Shown here in pieces: positions 19,360 through 28,589 of a DNA stretch of 64,000 bases (positions within the stretch are counted from its first letter, which is position 1; each line of letters opens with the position of its first letter). This DNA is from Micromonospora deserti (GTDB lineage: Bacteria > Actinomycetota > Actinomycetes > Mycobacteriales > Micromonosporaceae). The stretch lies in assembly GCF_003236335.1 (NCBI RefSeq), contig NZ_POUB01000005.1:1-64000 (forward strand), in the 5' to 3' direction. The position numbers and the translations under genes were made by a program. The notes below the pieces were generated by a model. The model did no database searches. It was not told the DNA's origin and saw only the letters and a program-made list of their open reading frames with translations.

Positions 19360-19782
19360 GTGAGTGCGCCCGGAGACGTCCCACCCGAGTTCCTCGACCG
19401 GCTGCGGCCGATCTGCCGCGGCCTGCCCGAGACCTACGAGGAGCCGGCGTGGGTCGGCGTCCGCTGGCGGATCCGCCAGCGGACCTTCGCCCACGTGCTG
19501 ACCGTCGACCCCGACCACCAGATGGCGTACGCGCGGGCCGCCGCGACCGACGAGCCGATCTGCGTCCTGACGTTCCGGTCGCCTGTCGACGAGATCCACG
19601 CGCTCGTCGCCAGCGGCCACCCGTTCTTCAAGCCAGACTGGGGCGCCGACGTCCTCGGCATGGTCCTCGACGACACGGTCGACTGGGCCGAGGTCGGCGA
19701 GCTGCTCACCGAGAGCTACTGCCTGCTCGCCCCGAAGAAGCTCGCCACGCTGGTGGCGCGCCCCGCCGAATGGGGTCGGTAA
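19360..19782 (+). CDS. MmcQ/YjbR family protein
   Basis: This small cytosolic protein of 140 aa matches the MmcQ/YjbR (CyaY-like fold) family: FLDRLRPICRGLPETYEEP near the N-terminus, then WRIRQRTFAHVL and HPFFKPDWG, and a C-terminal LLTESYCLLAPKKL block. The family has a double-wing DNA-binding-like fold but no settled biochemical role. GTG starts are possible at 19330, 19351 and 19360; I chose 19360 because the conserved region begins shortly after it. No start has a strong ribosome binding site. The gene stands alone, beside decayed genes. Confidence 0.8.
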   Translation: MSAPGDVPPEFLDRLRPICRGLPETYEEPAWVGVRWRIRQRTFAHVLTVDPDHQMAYARAAATDEPICVLTFRSPVDEIHALVASGHPFFKPDWGADVLGMVLDDTVDWAEVGELLTESYCLLAPKKLATLVARPAEWGR

Positions 19783-19882
19783 CGGCGGTGCGACCCGGCG
19801 CCCCGGCGTCCCGACCGGGCGGGGCCCCTACGCCGCCGACGCGGCCGCCTGGGCACCCCGGCCCGTCGGTGGGGCCGGGGGT

Positions 19883-20285
19883 CGCGAGTCCGCGTACGAG
19901 GCTGGCCTGCTGTTGATGCGCCGACACCGTTTCGTCTTCGACCGCTGGGTGGGAGTTGCCGGGCGGCTACGTCGACGACCAGGAGGAGCCGGCGGTGTGC
20001 GCGGTGCGGGAGGTTGAGGAGGAGACGGGCTGGCGTCCGCATGAGGTGAAGCCGTTGTTGACGTTCCAGCCGTGGGTGGGGACGGCGGACGCGGAGAACC
20101 TGCTGTTTCTGGCACGTAGCGCGAAGCACATGGGTACGCCGATGGATGCGAACGAGGCGGAGCAGATTGCCTGGATTCCGCTCAGCGAGGCGCGGAAGCT
20201 GGTCGGGAAGGGCGAGATCGTCGGCGCAGGAACGGTGATCGCCGTGCTGGAGCTGGTCGCCCGCCAGGCGCGCGGCGAGCTGTAA
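19883..20285 (+). pseudogene. NUDIX hydrolase, frameshifted near its N-terminus
   Basis: The downstream part (from 19956) holds a complete NUDIX box: GGYVDDQEEPAVCAVREVEE fits G-x5-E-x7-REUxEExGU, followed by TGW. A normal enzyme of this type has a strand of about 40 residues before the box. That strand (GLLLMRRHRFVFDRW) is present, but in the frame ending near 19950, so the two pieces are joined by a frameshift at about 19945-19955. The downstream frame offers only a TTG start, inside the NUDIX box region. The gene is therefore probably broken, unless the shift is a sequencing error. NUDIX enzymes hydrolyse nucleoside diphosphate derivatives. Confidence 0.6.
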
Positions 20286-20288
20286 CCG

Positions 20289-20526
20289 TCACCGTCGGGT
20301 GCCGAGCGCCGCGTCGACCCGGTTGAGGAACTGTCGTACGACGGGGTTGCGGGTCGCCGCTGCGGTCCGCCCGGTCGAGGGCCTGCTCAACGTGGTGCAG
20401 CGCTGCGGCGCAGGCTCTCTCGTCGCGGCTGGTGGCGTGCGCGTGGGCCTCCATGACGTACGCCTCGGCGGTCAGGACGGCCAGGCCGGCGCGGCGGGCG
20501 GTCTGGCGGGCCGCGCGCGAGATCAA
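20289..20526 (-). pseudogene. C-terminal remnant of an XRE/TPR-type transcriptional regulator
   Basis: On the minus strand, AEAYVMEAHAHATSRDERAC and VEQALDRADRSGDPQ resemble the TPR-like C-terminal half of actinomycete XRE-family regulators. A shift of frame then gives NPVVRQFLNRVDAALGTRR and a stop at 20289-20291. No helix-turn-helix region or start is present. The fragment has lost its N-terminus and carries a frameshift. The identification is tentative. Confidence 0.4.
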
Positions 20527-20875
20527 CGCCGATGCCGCGCGCCTGGTCGGACTGGGCCTGCGCTCCGCACTGAACTGACCGAAACCCCGGACTGGGCCTT
20601 ACCAGAGGTATTGACAGACCACTTTGCCCACGCTGAGGATTGGCTCAGTCCACCGACCGTCACCGGTACCACCTCCCGTTCACCGGTTCGGCGGCGCCTC
20701 CGCACTTCGGCGATGCGGTGGCGCCGAGCCGACGAGATCCTCTCACCCTGTCGCGGCGCTGCCGTTTCCGCAGCCGGCGCTCGCGACCAACCGGGCGGAG
20801 CCGCGTACCCCGGGCGGGCCTCTCGGGCCACCTCATCGGCCACCCATGCCGATCAACCGAAGGACGGACATCACC
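20527..20875. other. Intergenic region upstream of the M14 carboxypeptidase
   Basis: I find no gene here. A short plus-strand open stretch ending LVGLGLRSALN followed by a stop (20578) may be another gene scrap. The possible promoter at 20611-20640 is the only regulatory signal seen. Confidence 0.4.
20611..20640 (+). promoter_or_regulatory. Possible housekeeping-type promoter for the carboxypeptidase gene
   Basis: TTGACA (20611-20616) is followed after 18 nt by GAGGAT (20635-20640), close to an actinomycete vegetative -35/-10 pair. It lies about 235 bp upstream of the ATG at 20876, so a long leader would be implied. Confidence 0.35.
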
Positions 20876-23296
20876 ATGCCTGATTCCCCACGTCCCCGGT
20901 GGCGACGCCGCCTGCCCACCGCGCTGGCCGGCGCCCTGGCCGTGGTGCTGCTGGTCAGCCCGGCCTCGGCCGGGGCGCCGGACACCGCACCCCCTGCTGA
21001 CCCCGGCCGGGTGGCGGGCGAGGAGGCGAACGTCGTCGAGGTCCTGCTCGCCGACACCGCCCAGCTCGATGCCCTCGTCGCCACCGGTGTGGACCTCGAT
21101 CACCACGTCGAACGCACCGAGGACGGCGTGGTGGCGCACGCCGTGATCACCGCCGGCGAGGCCGCGACGTTGACCGCGGCCGGCTTCACCCTCGGCGAGG
21201 TCGTGCACCGACCCGCCGACGCCCAGGCCCGCGTCGCCGAGCGCGAGGCGACCATCGCCGAGCACGTCGCGGAGAACCGGGCGTTCTCGGTGGCGGTCGC
21301 GACCGCCCCAGACGTCTCCGACATCAAGATCATCCGCGCGGACTACTACACCTCGGGAGCCAACCAGGTGCTGTCGGTGGAGGCGAAGTGGGCGCAGGGC
21401 CAGACGGCCACCACCGCGCTGACCGTCGAGCGGGACAGCGGCCCCGGCACCGAGATCGGCTCCGGCGGGACGCAGACGATCTCCCGCTTCGTCGACGCCG
21501 GTGTCTACCTCTACCACCGCGGTGCGTCGACGGTGACCAGCCGCCCCGACCGCATCCGGATCACCAGCCCCACCGGGGACATCGCCGTCGCCGAGGTCAA
21601 GGAATGGCTGCCCATCCCGGACACCGACCCGGAGGGCCCCGGCTACCAGAAGGACTTCGTCACCAGCTATCTCACGCCCACCGAGCTGTACGGGCGGATC
21701 CACCAGCTGGCCGCCGAGTTCCCGCACCTGGCCGAGATCGTCGAGCTGCCCTACCGGACCAACGGCTACCGGCGCCACGCGCAGGCCGTGCTCGGCGCCG
21801 CCACCGGCAGCCGGGTCGCCGTCGACTCCCTCACCTGGGGCCACGAGGGCGGCAACGACATCTCCGTCGAACTCGCCGACCCCGGCGCCGCCAACGCCGC
21901 GCTGTCGGTGACCGTGACCGGCACCGCCGTCCGGGTCAACCTGGCAACCGACGCCGCCGGCGCGGTCACCAGCACCGCCGCCCAGGTCGTCGCCGCGCTC
22001 AACGCGCAGGCCGGGTCGCTGCTCCGCGCGTACACCTATCGCGGCAGCCCGGGCACCGGCGTGGTCGCGCCGGCGCCGCGGACCGCGCTCAGCGACGGCC
22101 TGAGCGCGCCGGCCACCGTCTCCCGCGAGCCGCACCCGGTGTACGCGATCCGCATCGGCAAGCACCGCGACGGCTCCAAGCTGGGCGTGCTCGCGTACGC
22201 GCAGGAGCACGCCCGGGAGTGGGTGCCGCCGCTGGTCACCATCGAGACCGCCGAGCGGCTGCTGCGCAACTACGCGCACGACGGGCGGACCAAGCAGCTG
22301 CTGAACAACCTCGACATCTGGATCGCGCCGTCGATAAACCCCGACGGCGGGCACTACTCGTTCTACGACTTCAACTGGCAGCGCAAGAACATGACCAACC
22401 ACTGCCCGCAGACCGGGGCGGCGGACTTCCTCGGCCGCAACTCGTGGGGTGTGGACAACAACCGCAACTACACCGAGTACAGCCTCTTCGACGGCTACTC
22501 CGGCGCGTCGACCAGCTGCACCAGCGGCATCTACGCCGGGCCGAGTGAGCTGTCCGAACCGGAGAACCGGAACCTGGACTGGCTGGCCGCCCGCCCGAAC
22601 ATCAGGTTCTCGATGAACCTGCACTCCTCGGGCAACTATTTCATGTGGTCGCCGGGCGCGTACGCCTCGCCCGGCCGCGTCTCGGCGCCGCGGCCGACGC
22701 TCGCCGAGGAGTCGGCGTTCTGGGGTGCCTCGTCGCGGATCCTCACCGCGATCAAGCGGCACCGCAACCTGGCCGTCACGCCGGCGCGCACCGGCCCGAT
22801 CTCCGACGTGCTCTACTCGGCGGCCGGCAACTCCGGCGACATGCTCTGGTACAAGTACGGCATCTACGCCTGGAACTTCGAGGTCGGCACCTCCTTCCAG
22901 CCGCAGTGGGACGAGGCGCACGCCGAGACGATGGAGTTCGCCAACGGCCTGGTCGAGCTGATGCGGGTGGCACGGGACTTCGACAAGGACCACACCCGGC
23001 CCGAGAGTGGCCTGTCGGTCACCCCGAGCTCGACCCCGGGCATGGTCGACGTGACGTTCGACGTCAGCGAACCGGCGGCGATCTTCTACACCCTCGACCG
23101 CAGCGCGCCCACCTACTCGTCCACCCGCTACGGCTCGGCCGGCATCCGCGAGGGCGGCGAGACCCTGACCGTAGGGGCGGGCACGACGATCCACTGGTTC
23201 TCGGTGGACTCGGCGGGCAATGTCGAGAACAACTACACCCCCGACGGCGGCGGCAGGAACTACCGCAAGGGCCAGGCCGTCCTGCCGACGGGCTGA
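20876..23296 (+). CDS. Secreted zinc carboxypeptidase (M14 family) with chitobiase-like C-terminal domain
   Basis: The protein of 806 aa is an extracellular metallopeptidase. A signal peptide (about 1-35) is followed by a propeptide-like region and an M14 domain (about 270-700). Zinc ligands are His445 and Glu448 (QEHAREW) and His583 (NLHSSGN), and the likely catalytic base is Glu669 (WNFEVGT). An insertion of about 85 residues (AVDSLTWGHEGGNDISVELA region) splits the N-terminal part of the peptidase domain. The C-terminus (about 710-800; AAIFYTLDRSAPTYSSTRY) matches the CHB_HEX_C-type beta-sandwich. ATG 20876 follows AAGGACGG. It is monocistronic and followed by a hairpin. The probable job is removal of C-terminal residues from environmental proteins. 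Confidence 0.92.
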   Translation: MPDSPRPRWRRRLPTALAGALAVVLLVSPASAGAPDTAPPADPGRVAGEEANVVEVLLADTAQLDALVATGVDLDHHVERTEDGVVAHAVITAGEAATLTAAGFTLGEVVHRPADAQARVAEREATIAEHVAENRAFSVAVATAPDVSDIKIIRADYYTSGANQVLSVEAKWAQGQTATTALTVERDSGPGTEIGSGGTQTISRFVDAGVYLYHRGASTVTSRPDRIRITSPTGDIAVAEVKEWLPIPDTDPEGPGYQKDFVTSYLTPTELYGRIHQLAAEFPHLAEIVELPYRTNGYRRHAQAVLGAATGSRVAVDSLTWGHEGGNDISVELADPGAANAALSVTVTGTAVRVNLATDAAGAVTSTAAQVVAALNAQAGSLLRAYTYRGSPGTGVVAPAPRTALSDGLSAPATVSREPHPVYAIRIGKHRDGSKLGVLAYAQEHAREWVPPLVTIETAERLLRNYAHDGRTKQLLNNLDIWIAPSINPDGGHYSFYDFNWQRKNMTNHCPQTGAADFLGRNSWGVDNNRNYTEYSLFDGYSGASTSCTSGIYAGPSELSEPENRNLDWLAARPNIRFSMNLHSSGNYFMWSPGAYASPGRVSAPRPTLAEESAFWGASSRILTAIKRHRNLAVTPARTGPISDVLYSAAGNSGDMLWYKYGIYAWNFEVGTSFQPQWDEAHAETMEFANGLVELMRVARDFDKDHTRPESGLSVTPSSTPGMVDVTFDVSEPAAIFYTLDRSAPTYSSTRYGSAGIREGGETLTVGAGTTIHWFSVDSAGNVENNYTPDGGGRNYRKGQAVLPTG

Positions 23297-23315
23297 TCAG
23301 GGACGGGTGGGTGGT

Positions 23316-23350
23316 CGATGGCCGCGGCGTCCCCGGCGCCTCGGCCATCG
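23316..23350. terminator. Hairpin after the carboxypeptidase gene
   Basis: CGATGGCCG (23316-23324) pairs with CGGCCATCG (23342-23350) around a GC-rich loop, starting 19 nt after the stop codon. Confidence 0.7.
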
Positions 23351-23377
23351 GCTGTCCCGTCGCCGCATCAGACCGGG

Positions 23378-23486
23378 TGGCGCGGTCGGGGATGTTCCGC
23401 GCGTAGCTGGCCTCCGCGCGCTGCCGGTACCGCACGTACTGCTTTTCGGTCATGAGTTCGAGTCTCAGCGCCGCCACGGCAGCACG
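23378..23486 (-). pseudogene. Possible N-terminal scrap of a GNAT acetyltransferase
   Basis: On the minus strand, LRLELMTEKQYVRYRQRAEA followed by SYARNIPD resembles the N-terminus of actinomycete GNAT acetyltransferases (LRxMTExEYxxYRxRAExxYA). No acetyl-CoA-binding region follows, and the frame runs on into the carboxypeptidase 3' end. A low-confidence relic. Confidence 0.3.
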
Positions 23487-23544
23487 GTATGCCAGCCGGT
23501 CATCTCGGAGCCCCCGGCGACACACCGCACCTGCCGGAGAATCT

Positions 23545-23578
23545 GGGGGTGTGCCGGGCCCGCGCCCGGCACACCCCC
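23545..23578. terminator. Perfect 15-bp hairpin between convergent genes
   Basis: GGGGGTGTGCCGGGC (23545-23559) pairs with GCCCGGCACACCCCC (23564-23578) with a 4-nt loop. It lies 19 nt downstream of the minus-strand BNR gene stop and probably terminates that transcript, possibly in both directions. Confidence 0.85.
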
Positions 23579-23597
23579 GCGTCGACCTACCGTCCGG

Positions 23598-25982
23598 TCA
23601 CGCCGCGCCGCAGGAGGAGAGCGCCCCGACCACGCCGACCCCGGTGTCCTTCAGCGGCAGCTTCGTCGATGCCGCCGGGCACCGCGGGACGGTGATGTCG
23701 TGGACGCCCCGGCCGAACGTGGCCGCGGTGAGCTGCCGCGACGGCTCGTGGTACCGCAGGTACATCACCGCCGCCTGCGGCAGGCCGGCGCCGAGTGCGG
23801 CCCACTCACCGCCGTTCCACCCCGACATGAACACGCCGACGTCGGTGCCGACGAGCAGCAGCCCGTCCGAGGTGGGGACCACCGAGTTCACCGGCGCGTC
23901 CGGCAGCCCCCGGCCGATGTCGGTCCAGGTGCGGCCGCCGTCGCGGGTCATCATCACGTGCGGCCGGTCGCTGCCGGACCGGAAGCCGGAGAACGTGGCG
24001 TACGCGATGTCGGCGTCCGACGGGTGCACCGCCACCCGGGTCACCCAGGTGCCTGGCAGCTGCGCCGGGTCGACCTCGTTCCAGCTCCGTCCGAGGTCGT
24101 GGGTCCACCACAGCTTCCCGTCGTCGGTGCCGACGTACAGCGTGTCGCCGTCGGTGGGGGCCGCGGCGATCGCGGTGATCGTGCCCCACGGGTAGCCGAC
24201 CGGGTCGTTGGGGCCGCCGCCGGTGAGGTCCGGGCTGATCGCCGTCCAGGTGCGGCCGTTGTCGGTCGACCGGTTGACGATGTTCCCGGCGTAGTACATG
24301 ACGTTCGGGTCGCTCGGATCGAACTGCAGCGGCGTCTGCCAGTTGCGCCGCTGCGAGGTGGTCTGGCCGGCCCCGATGCTCTGCCGCGGGGTGCCGCCGG
24401 AGTTCTCCGACCGGTAGCAGGAGCCGTACTGGCTGCACCCGAAGACGATGCTTGGGTTCTGCGGGTGGATGATGACCTGGAGGCCGTCACCGCAGCCGAT
24501 GGCGTTCCACGGGCCGCCCACGCCGTTGTAGCCGCGGTTGCAGCCGTTGTCCTGTGCGCCGCCCACCTTCAGCACCGGGTCGGTCTCGGCCACGTCGACG
24601 GTGTAGAACTGGGTGTACGGCTCGTGGGTGGATTTCACCCAGCCGCTCGCGCCGTCGGTCTCTGAGCGGTAGAAGCCGCCGTCGTTGCCCAGGTAGACCC
24701 GGTTGGGCACCTTCGGGTCCCAGCGCAGCACGTGCTGGTCGGCGTGCACGCCGCCGACGGCGGAGAAGCTCTGGGCGCCGTTGGTCGAGCGCATCAGGTT
24801 GACCCCGGTGAGGAACACGGTGTTCTGGTCGTCCGGGTCGACGAAGAGCTTGCCGAACCACCAGCTGAACGTGGACTGCGACGCCTGGCCGGCGGTGACC
24901 GGCGTCTGGGTCCACGTGTCGCCGCCGTCGTCGGAACGGTAGAAGGCGCGGAACGGGCCGAGGGCCGTGCCGACGTACGCGTACAGCCGTTGCGGGTTGT
25001 CCGGCGCGACCGCCAGCCCCCAGCGGCCCTGGTCGGCGTCGGTGGGCAGGCCGTTGGTCATCCGCTGCCACGTCCCGCCGCCGTCGTCTGAGCGCCACAG
25101 GCTGGAGCCGGGGCCGCCGTAGGTGCGCTGGTTCGGCTCACGCAGGTGGTCCCACATCGCCGCGTACACCCGGTCGGGGTTGCTCGGGTCGATGACGACC
25201 TCGGTCGCGCCGGTGGTGCCGTTCGGCGGGGCGAGCACCCGACGCCAGCTGTCCCCGCCGTTGTCGGAGAGGTAGACGCCGCGCTCACCGCCGGGCACGA
25301 AGAGGTTGCCGGTGGCGGCGGCGAAGATCCGGTCCTCGTTGCGCGGGTCGATGGCGAGGCGGCCGATGGCGTGGCTGCCCGCCAGGCCGACCTGCTGCCA
25401 GGTGGCACCCCGGTCGGTGGAGCGGTAGACGCCGTCCCCGCCGAAGGTGATGGAACCGCCGCCCGGTTGCGCCTCGCCGGTGCCGGCGAAGAGGACACCC
25501 TCGCTGGTCATGGCGACCGAGCCCATGGCCTGGCTCCAGTCGTCGGGCCACGCCGGCTCGAACCGGGCGCCGGCGTCGCTGGACTTCCACACACCCCCGG
25601 AGGCGGCGGCGATGAAGACCTGGTCGGGCACCTGGGGGTCGACCGCGATGTCGACCACCCGGCCGCCGATGTTGGCGGGGCCGAAGAAGCTCCAGTCCCG
25701 CTCGGCCAGCGGACGGTAGACGGTGCGGGTGTGCGCGGCGAGCCGGTTGGCCTCGCCGCGCGCCGCCGCGTACCTGGCGGCGGACAGCTCGGTGCTGCCG
25801 TCACTCATCCGCTGGGCGGTCATCCACTCGTCGGGCAGTTCCATCGGGCCGGTGGGCGTCTTCGTGGCCAGCGACCGCTGGCTGGGCTGCGGTGCCGACG
25901 AGGCCGCCAGGGCGACCGCGGCGAGCAGCGCCAGGGACGCTGTCGCCAGGCCGCGGCGACTTCGGATGAGCGTGAGGTTCAT
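23598..25982 (-). CDS. Secreted WD40/BNR Asp-box repeat protein (VPS10/GH74-like propeller)
   Basis: The protein of 794 aa has a signal peptide (about 1-28) and a chain of beta-propeller blades. At least eight Asp-boxes (S-x-D-x-G-x-x-W) are visible: STDRGATWQQ, SDNGGDSWRR, SDDGGGTWQR, SDDGGDTWTQ, STDNGRTWTA, THDLGRSWNE and TRDGGRTWTD among them. Many blades open with IDP.NPDRVYA-like strands. This matches GH74 xyloglucanases, sortilin/VPS10 propellers and sialidase-fold proteins. I cannot assign catalytic Asp residues, so an enzyme activity is not claimed. The start ATG 25980-25982 follows AGGGAG. It lies 3' of the ABC importer/lipoprotein operon on the same strand, after a 241-bp gap. Confidence 0.85.
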   Translation of the reverse strand: MNLTLIRSRRGLATASLALLAAVALAASSAPQPSQRSLATKTPTGPMELPDEWMTAQRMSDGSTELSAARYAAARGEANRLAAHTRTVYRPLAERDWSFFGPANIGGRVVDIAVDPQVPDQVFIAAASGGVWKSSDAGARFEPAWPDDWSQAMGSVAMTSEGVLFAGTGEAQPGGGSITFGGDGVYRSTDRGATWQQVGLAGSHAIGRLAIDPRNEDRIFAAATGNLFVPGGERGVYLSDNGGDSWRRVLAPPNGTTGATEVVIDPSNPDRVYAAMWDHLREPNQRTYGGPGSSLWRSDDGGGTWQRMTNGLPTDADQGRWGLAVAPDNPQRLYAYVGTALGPFRAFYRSDDGGDTWTQTPVTAGQASQSTFSWWFGKLFVDPDDQNTVFLTGVNLMRSTNGAQSFSAVGGVHADQHVLRWDPKVPNRVYLGNDGGFYRSETDGASGWVKSTHEPYTQFYTVDVAETDPVLKVGGAQDNGCNRGYNGVGGPWNAIGCGDGLQVIIHPQNPSIVFGCSQYGSCYRSENSGGTPRQSIGAGQTTSQRRNWQTPLQFDPSDPNVMYYAGNIVNRSTDNGRTWTAISPDLTGGGPNDPVGYPWGTITAIAAAPTDGDTLYVGTDDGKLWWTHDLGRSWNEVDPAQLPGTWVTRVAVHPSDADIAYATFSGFRSGSDRPHVMMTRDGGRTWTDIGRGLPDAPVNSVVPTSDGLLLVGTDVGVFMSGWNGGEWAALGAGLPQAAVMYLRYHEPSRQLTAATFGRGVHDITVPRCPAASTKLPLKDTGVGVVGALSSCGAA

Positions 25983-26223
25983 GCGGTGTCTCCCTGTCCA
26001 CATGCGGGGGTGACCGGGGGAAAGCGGTCTCCTGTGCGCACGCTAGACAGCGGGCCGGTCGGCGTCACTGAGCATCTGTTGGGATTCGGGCCGCCAGGTT
26101 AGGACACCTGTCGAGGCGGCCCCGCTCCAGCACTCGGAGCGCACGCCTTCGGGGACCACGGGGACCGAGGCGCCCCGCGTCTTCCGCGCCGTCGTCGCCC
26201 CGGCCGCGGCGGCCCTCGGGCTG

Positions 26224-26691
26224 CTAGCCGCTGCGGAATTCCGGCAGGCCGGCGTCGTCGGAGTCGGGCCCCACCATCGCGGTGAGGCTGGTGCCGTCCG
26301 CACAGAGCGCGCCGGCGCGCAGGTACATCCGGCGGTCCTGCGCCCGGGCCAGCACCTCGGTCTCGAATATCTCGTCCTCGACGCGCAGCAGGTCGATGTC
26401 GGTGCGCTGCTCGTAGTGGGCGCGGACGTCCAGCGGCGACATCCGGACGGTGGCCACGACCGTGGTCAACGCGCCCTGCTCGACCACCGAGGTCACCCGC
26501 GCCCCGTCGGGCAGGGCTAGGCCCGGCACGTCCGCGCGGACCTCCGGGTCGGTGTCCAGCGGCACCCGGTCGCAGCTGGGCAGGTTCGCCAGCATGTCCC
26601 GGCCCGGTCCGCCGCCGGCGGGCGAGTCCGTCCCGCCGCAGGCCACGAGGAGCGGAAACGCGACGAGGAGAGCGGTCACCCGGAGCTTCAC
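26224..26691 (-). CDS. Small lipoprotein
   Basis: The protein of 155 aa has a signal peptide ending in the lipobox LLVAC (Cys18), so it is probably anchored on the outer face of the membrane. The mature part contains PSCDRVPLDTDPEVRADVPG and VRMSPLDVRAHYEQRTDIDL and has one further Cys (ALCADG). No known family is recognised. It follows the permease gene by 18 nt and is probably the last gene of the ABC importer operon. Confidence 0.75.
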   Translation of the reverse strand: MKLRVTALLVAFPLLVACGGTDSPAGGGPGRDMLANLPSCDRVPLDTDPEVRADVPGLALPDGARVTSVVEQGALTTVVATVRMSPLDVRAHYEQRTDIDLLRVEDEIFETEVLARAQDRRMYLRAGALCADGTSLTAMVGPDSDDAGLPEFRSG

Positions 26692-26709
26692 CGCAGCAGG
26701 ATGCCACGG

Positions 26710-27579
26710 TCAGCGCAGCACCCGCCAGCGCCGCACCATCACCAGCTGGACGGTGATCACGGCGGCGGTGACCAGCATCAGCAGGATCGTGATGAGCGAG
26801 CCGTAGGCGAACCCGGAGAACTCGAAGACCTGGTCGAAGATGTAGACGGGCAGGTAGAGCGTCGCGTTGGCCGGCCGGCCGTCGGTGAGCACGTACGCCG
26901 GCACGAAGTTGACCTGCAACGTGAGGATGGTGTCCCGGACGGCGAGCAGCACCAGCACCGGGGCGAGCAGCGGCAGGGTGAGCCGGCGCAGCTGGCCGAC
27001 CGGCCCGCACCCCTCCAGCGCCGCCGCCTCGTACAGCCGGCCGTTCAACATCCGGCGGGCGGCGAGCACCACCACGAACCCCTCGCCGATCGGGAACGCC
27101 AGCATCAGCACCACGCCCACCCGCGCGGTGGTCGGGTCGGCCAGCCAGGTGAACCCCGGGTGGCCGACGAGCCCGAGGAGCTGGTTCAGCGGCCCGTACA
27201 GCGGGTTGAGCACCCACAGGAACAGCACCGCCAGCGCCACGTCCGGGATCACCGTGGGCAGGTAGACGGCGGTGCGGAACCAGCGGCCGCCGGGCCGCGG
27301 CGCGGCGAGCAGCAGCCCGAGCCCCACCGCCGCCACCAGCCGCACCGGTACGGCCAGCGCGACGTGGAACAGCGACGCCTGGAGGCTGTCGACCAGGAAA
27401 CTGTCGTCGAGCAGCCGGCGGACGTTGGCCAGACCGACGAACCGCGGGTCCCGGGTCAGGCCGGTGTGGTCGGTGCCGGCGTAGCCGACGTTCAGCAGCG
27501 CCGGGACCAGGATCAGCAGCGCGACCGCCACGGCGTACGGGGCGAGGAACGCCCACGCGGTAAGCGGGCGCCGGCTCAT
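26710..27579 (-). CDS. Sugar ABC transporter permease (MalF type)
   Basis: The protein of 289 aa has six predicted transmembrane helices and the BPD_transp_1 EAA loop (YEAAALEGCGPVGQLRRLTL). The N-terminal WAFLAPYAVAVALLILVPAL is typical of MalF/UgpA-type subunits of the carbohydrate-uptake family. The ATG overlaps the stop of the upstream ATPase gene (ATGA). It pairs with the second permease at 29878-30711. The sugar is not known. Confidence 0.9.
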   Translation of the reverse strand: MSRRPLTAWAFLAPYAVAVALLILVPALLNVGYAGTDHTGLTRDPRFVGLANVRRLLDDSFLVDSLQASLFHVALAVPVRLVAAVGLGLLLAAPRPGGRWFRTAVYLPTVIPDVALAVLFLWVLNPLYGPLNQLLGLVGHPGFTWLADPTTARVGVVLMLAFPIGEGFVVVLAARRMLNGRLYEAAALEGCGPVGQLRRLTLPLLAPVLVLLAVRDTILTLQVNFVPAYVLTDGRPANATLYLPVYIFDQVFEFSGFAYGSLITILLMLVTAAVITVQLVMVRRWRVLR

Positions 27580-28589
27580 CGGCGCAGCCCGGTGGCGGTG
27601 TCGAACCGGTGCACCCGGGCCGGGTCGACCCGCAGCCGCACCCGCTCGCCCGGCCCCACGCCGGGGCGTGGTCCGGTGCGGACGGTCAGCCGGGTGCCGT
27701 CGTCGGCCCGGGTCAGCAGCACGGCCTCGCTGCCGAGCGCCTCCACCGCCTCCAACGTCACCTCGACCGGCGCGGCGCCGTCGAGCGCCAGGTCCTCGGG
27801 GCGTACGCCGAGAGTCGCGCCGGCGTCGCCGCCGAGCAGCCCGCCGCCGGGCACCAGGTTCATCGGCGGGCTGCCCAGGAACCCGGCCACGAACGTGTCG
27901 GCCGGCTCGTCGTACACCTGCTGCGGCGGGCCGACCTGCCGCACCCGCCCACCGGCCAGGACGACCACCCGGTCGCCGAGGGTCATCGCCTCCTGCTGGT
28001 CGTGCGTGACGTGGATGGTGGTGGTGCGCAGCTCGCGGTGCAGCGCGAGCAGATCGGCCCGGGTGGCGAACCGCAGTGGCGCGTCCAGGCTGGCCAGCGG
28101 TTCGTCGAGCAGGTAGACGCTGGGTTCGCGGAGCAGCGCCCTGGCCAGGGCGACCCGCTGGCGCTGCCCGCCGGACATCTGGTCGGGGTACCGGTCGAGC
28201 AGGTCGGCGATGCCGAGGCGTTCGGCGGCGGCCCGGGCCCGCCGATCCGCCTCGGCGCGGCGCACCCGGCGGACCTGGAGGCCGAAGAGCAGGTTCCCGC
28301 GTACGGTCAGGTGCGGGTAGAGGGCGTAGTCCTGGAAAACCATCGCCACCGCCCGCCGGTGCGGCGGCACCGTCGCGACGTCCTGGCCGTCGACCCACAC
28401 CCGACCGTGGTCGGGCCGGTCCAGCCCGGCGATCAGCCGCAGGACGGTCGACTTGCCCGAGCCCGACGGGCCGACCAGGGTCACCATCTCGCCGGCGCGT
28501 ACCTCCAGGTCGACGCCGTCGAGGGCGGTGACCCGCCCGTACGCCTTGGTCAGGGACTCCAGCCGGATGACTCCCCGGGCGTCGCTCAC
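27576..28589 (-). CDS. Sugar ABC transporter ATP-binding protein (MalK/UgpC type)
   Basis: The protein of 337 aa has Walker A (GPSGSGKST), Q-loop (VFQDYALYPH), signature (MSGGQRQRV), Walker B (VYLLDEP) and H-loop (HVTHDQ), all intact, plus the C-terminal TOBE/OB regulatory domain (about 235-337; LGVRPEDL) that defines carbohydrate-uptake ATPases. GTG 28587-28589 overlaps the binding-protein stop by 4 nt. Most actinomycete sugar importers lack a dedicated ATPase and share MsiK, so an ATPase inside the operon is less common. Confidence 0.94.
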   Translation of the reverse strand: MSDARGVIRLESLTKAYGRVTALDGVDLEVRAGEMVTLVGPSGSGKSTVLRLIAGLDRPDHGRVWVDGQDVATVPPHRRAVAMVFQDYALYPHLTVRGNLLFGLQVRRVRRAEADRRARAAAERLGIADLLDRYPDQMSGGQRQRVALARALLREPSVYLLDEPLASLDAPLRFATRADLLALHRELRTTTIHVTHDQQEAMTLGDRVVVLAGGRVRQVGPPQQVYDEPADTFVAGFLGSPPMNLVPGGGLLGGDAGATLGVRPEDLALDGAAPVEVTLEAVEALGSEAVLLTRADDGTRLTVRTGPRPGVGPGERVRLRVDPARVHRFDTATGLRR

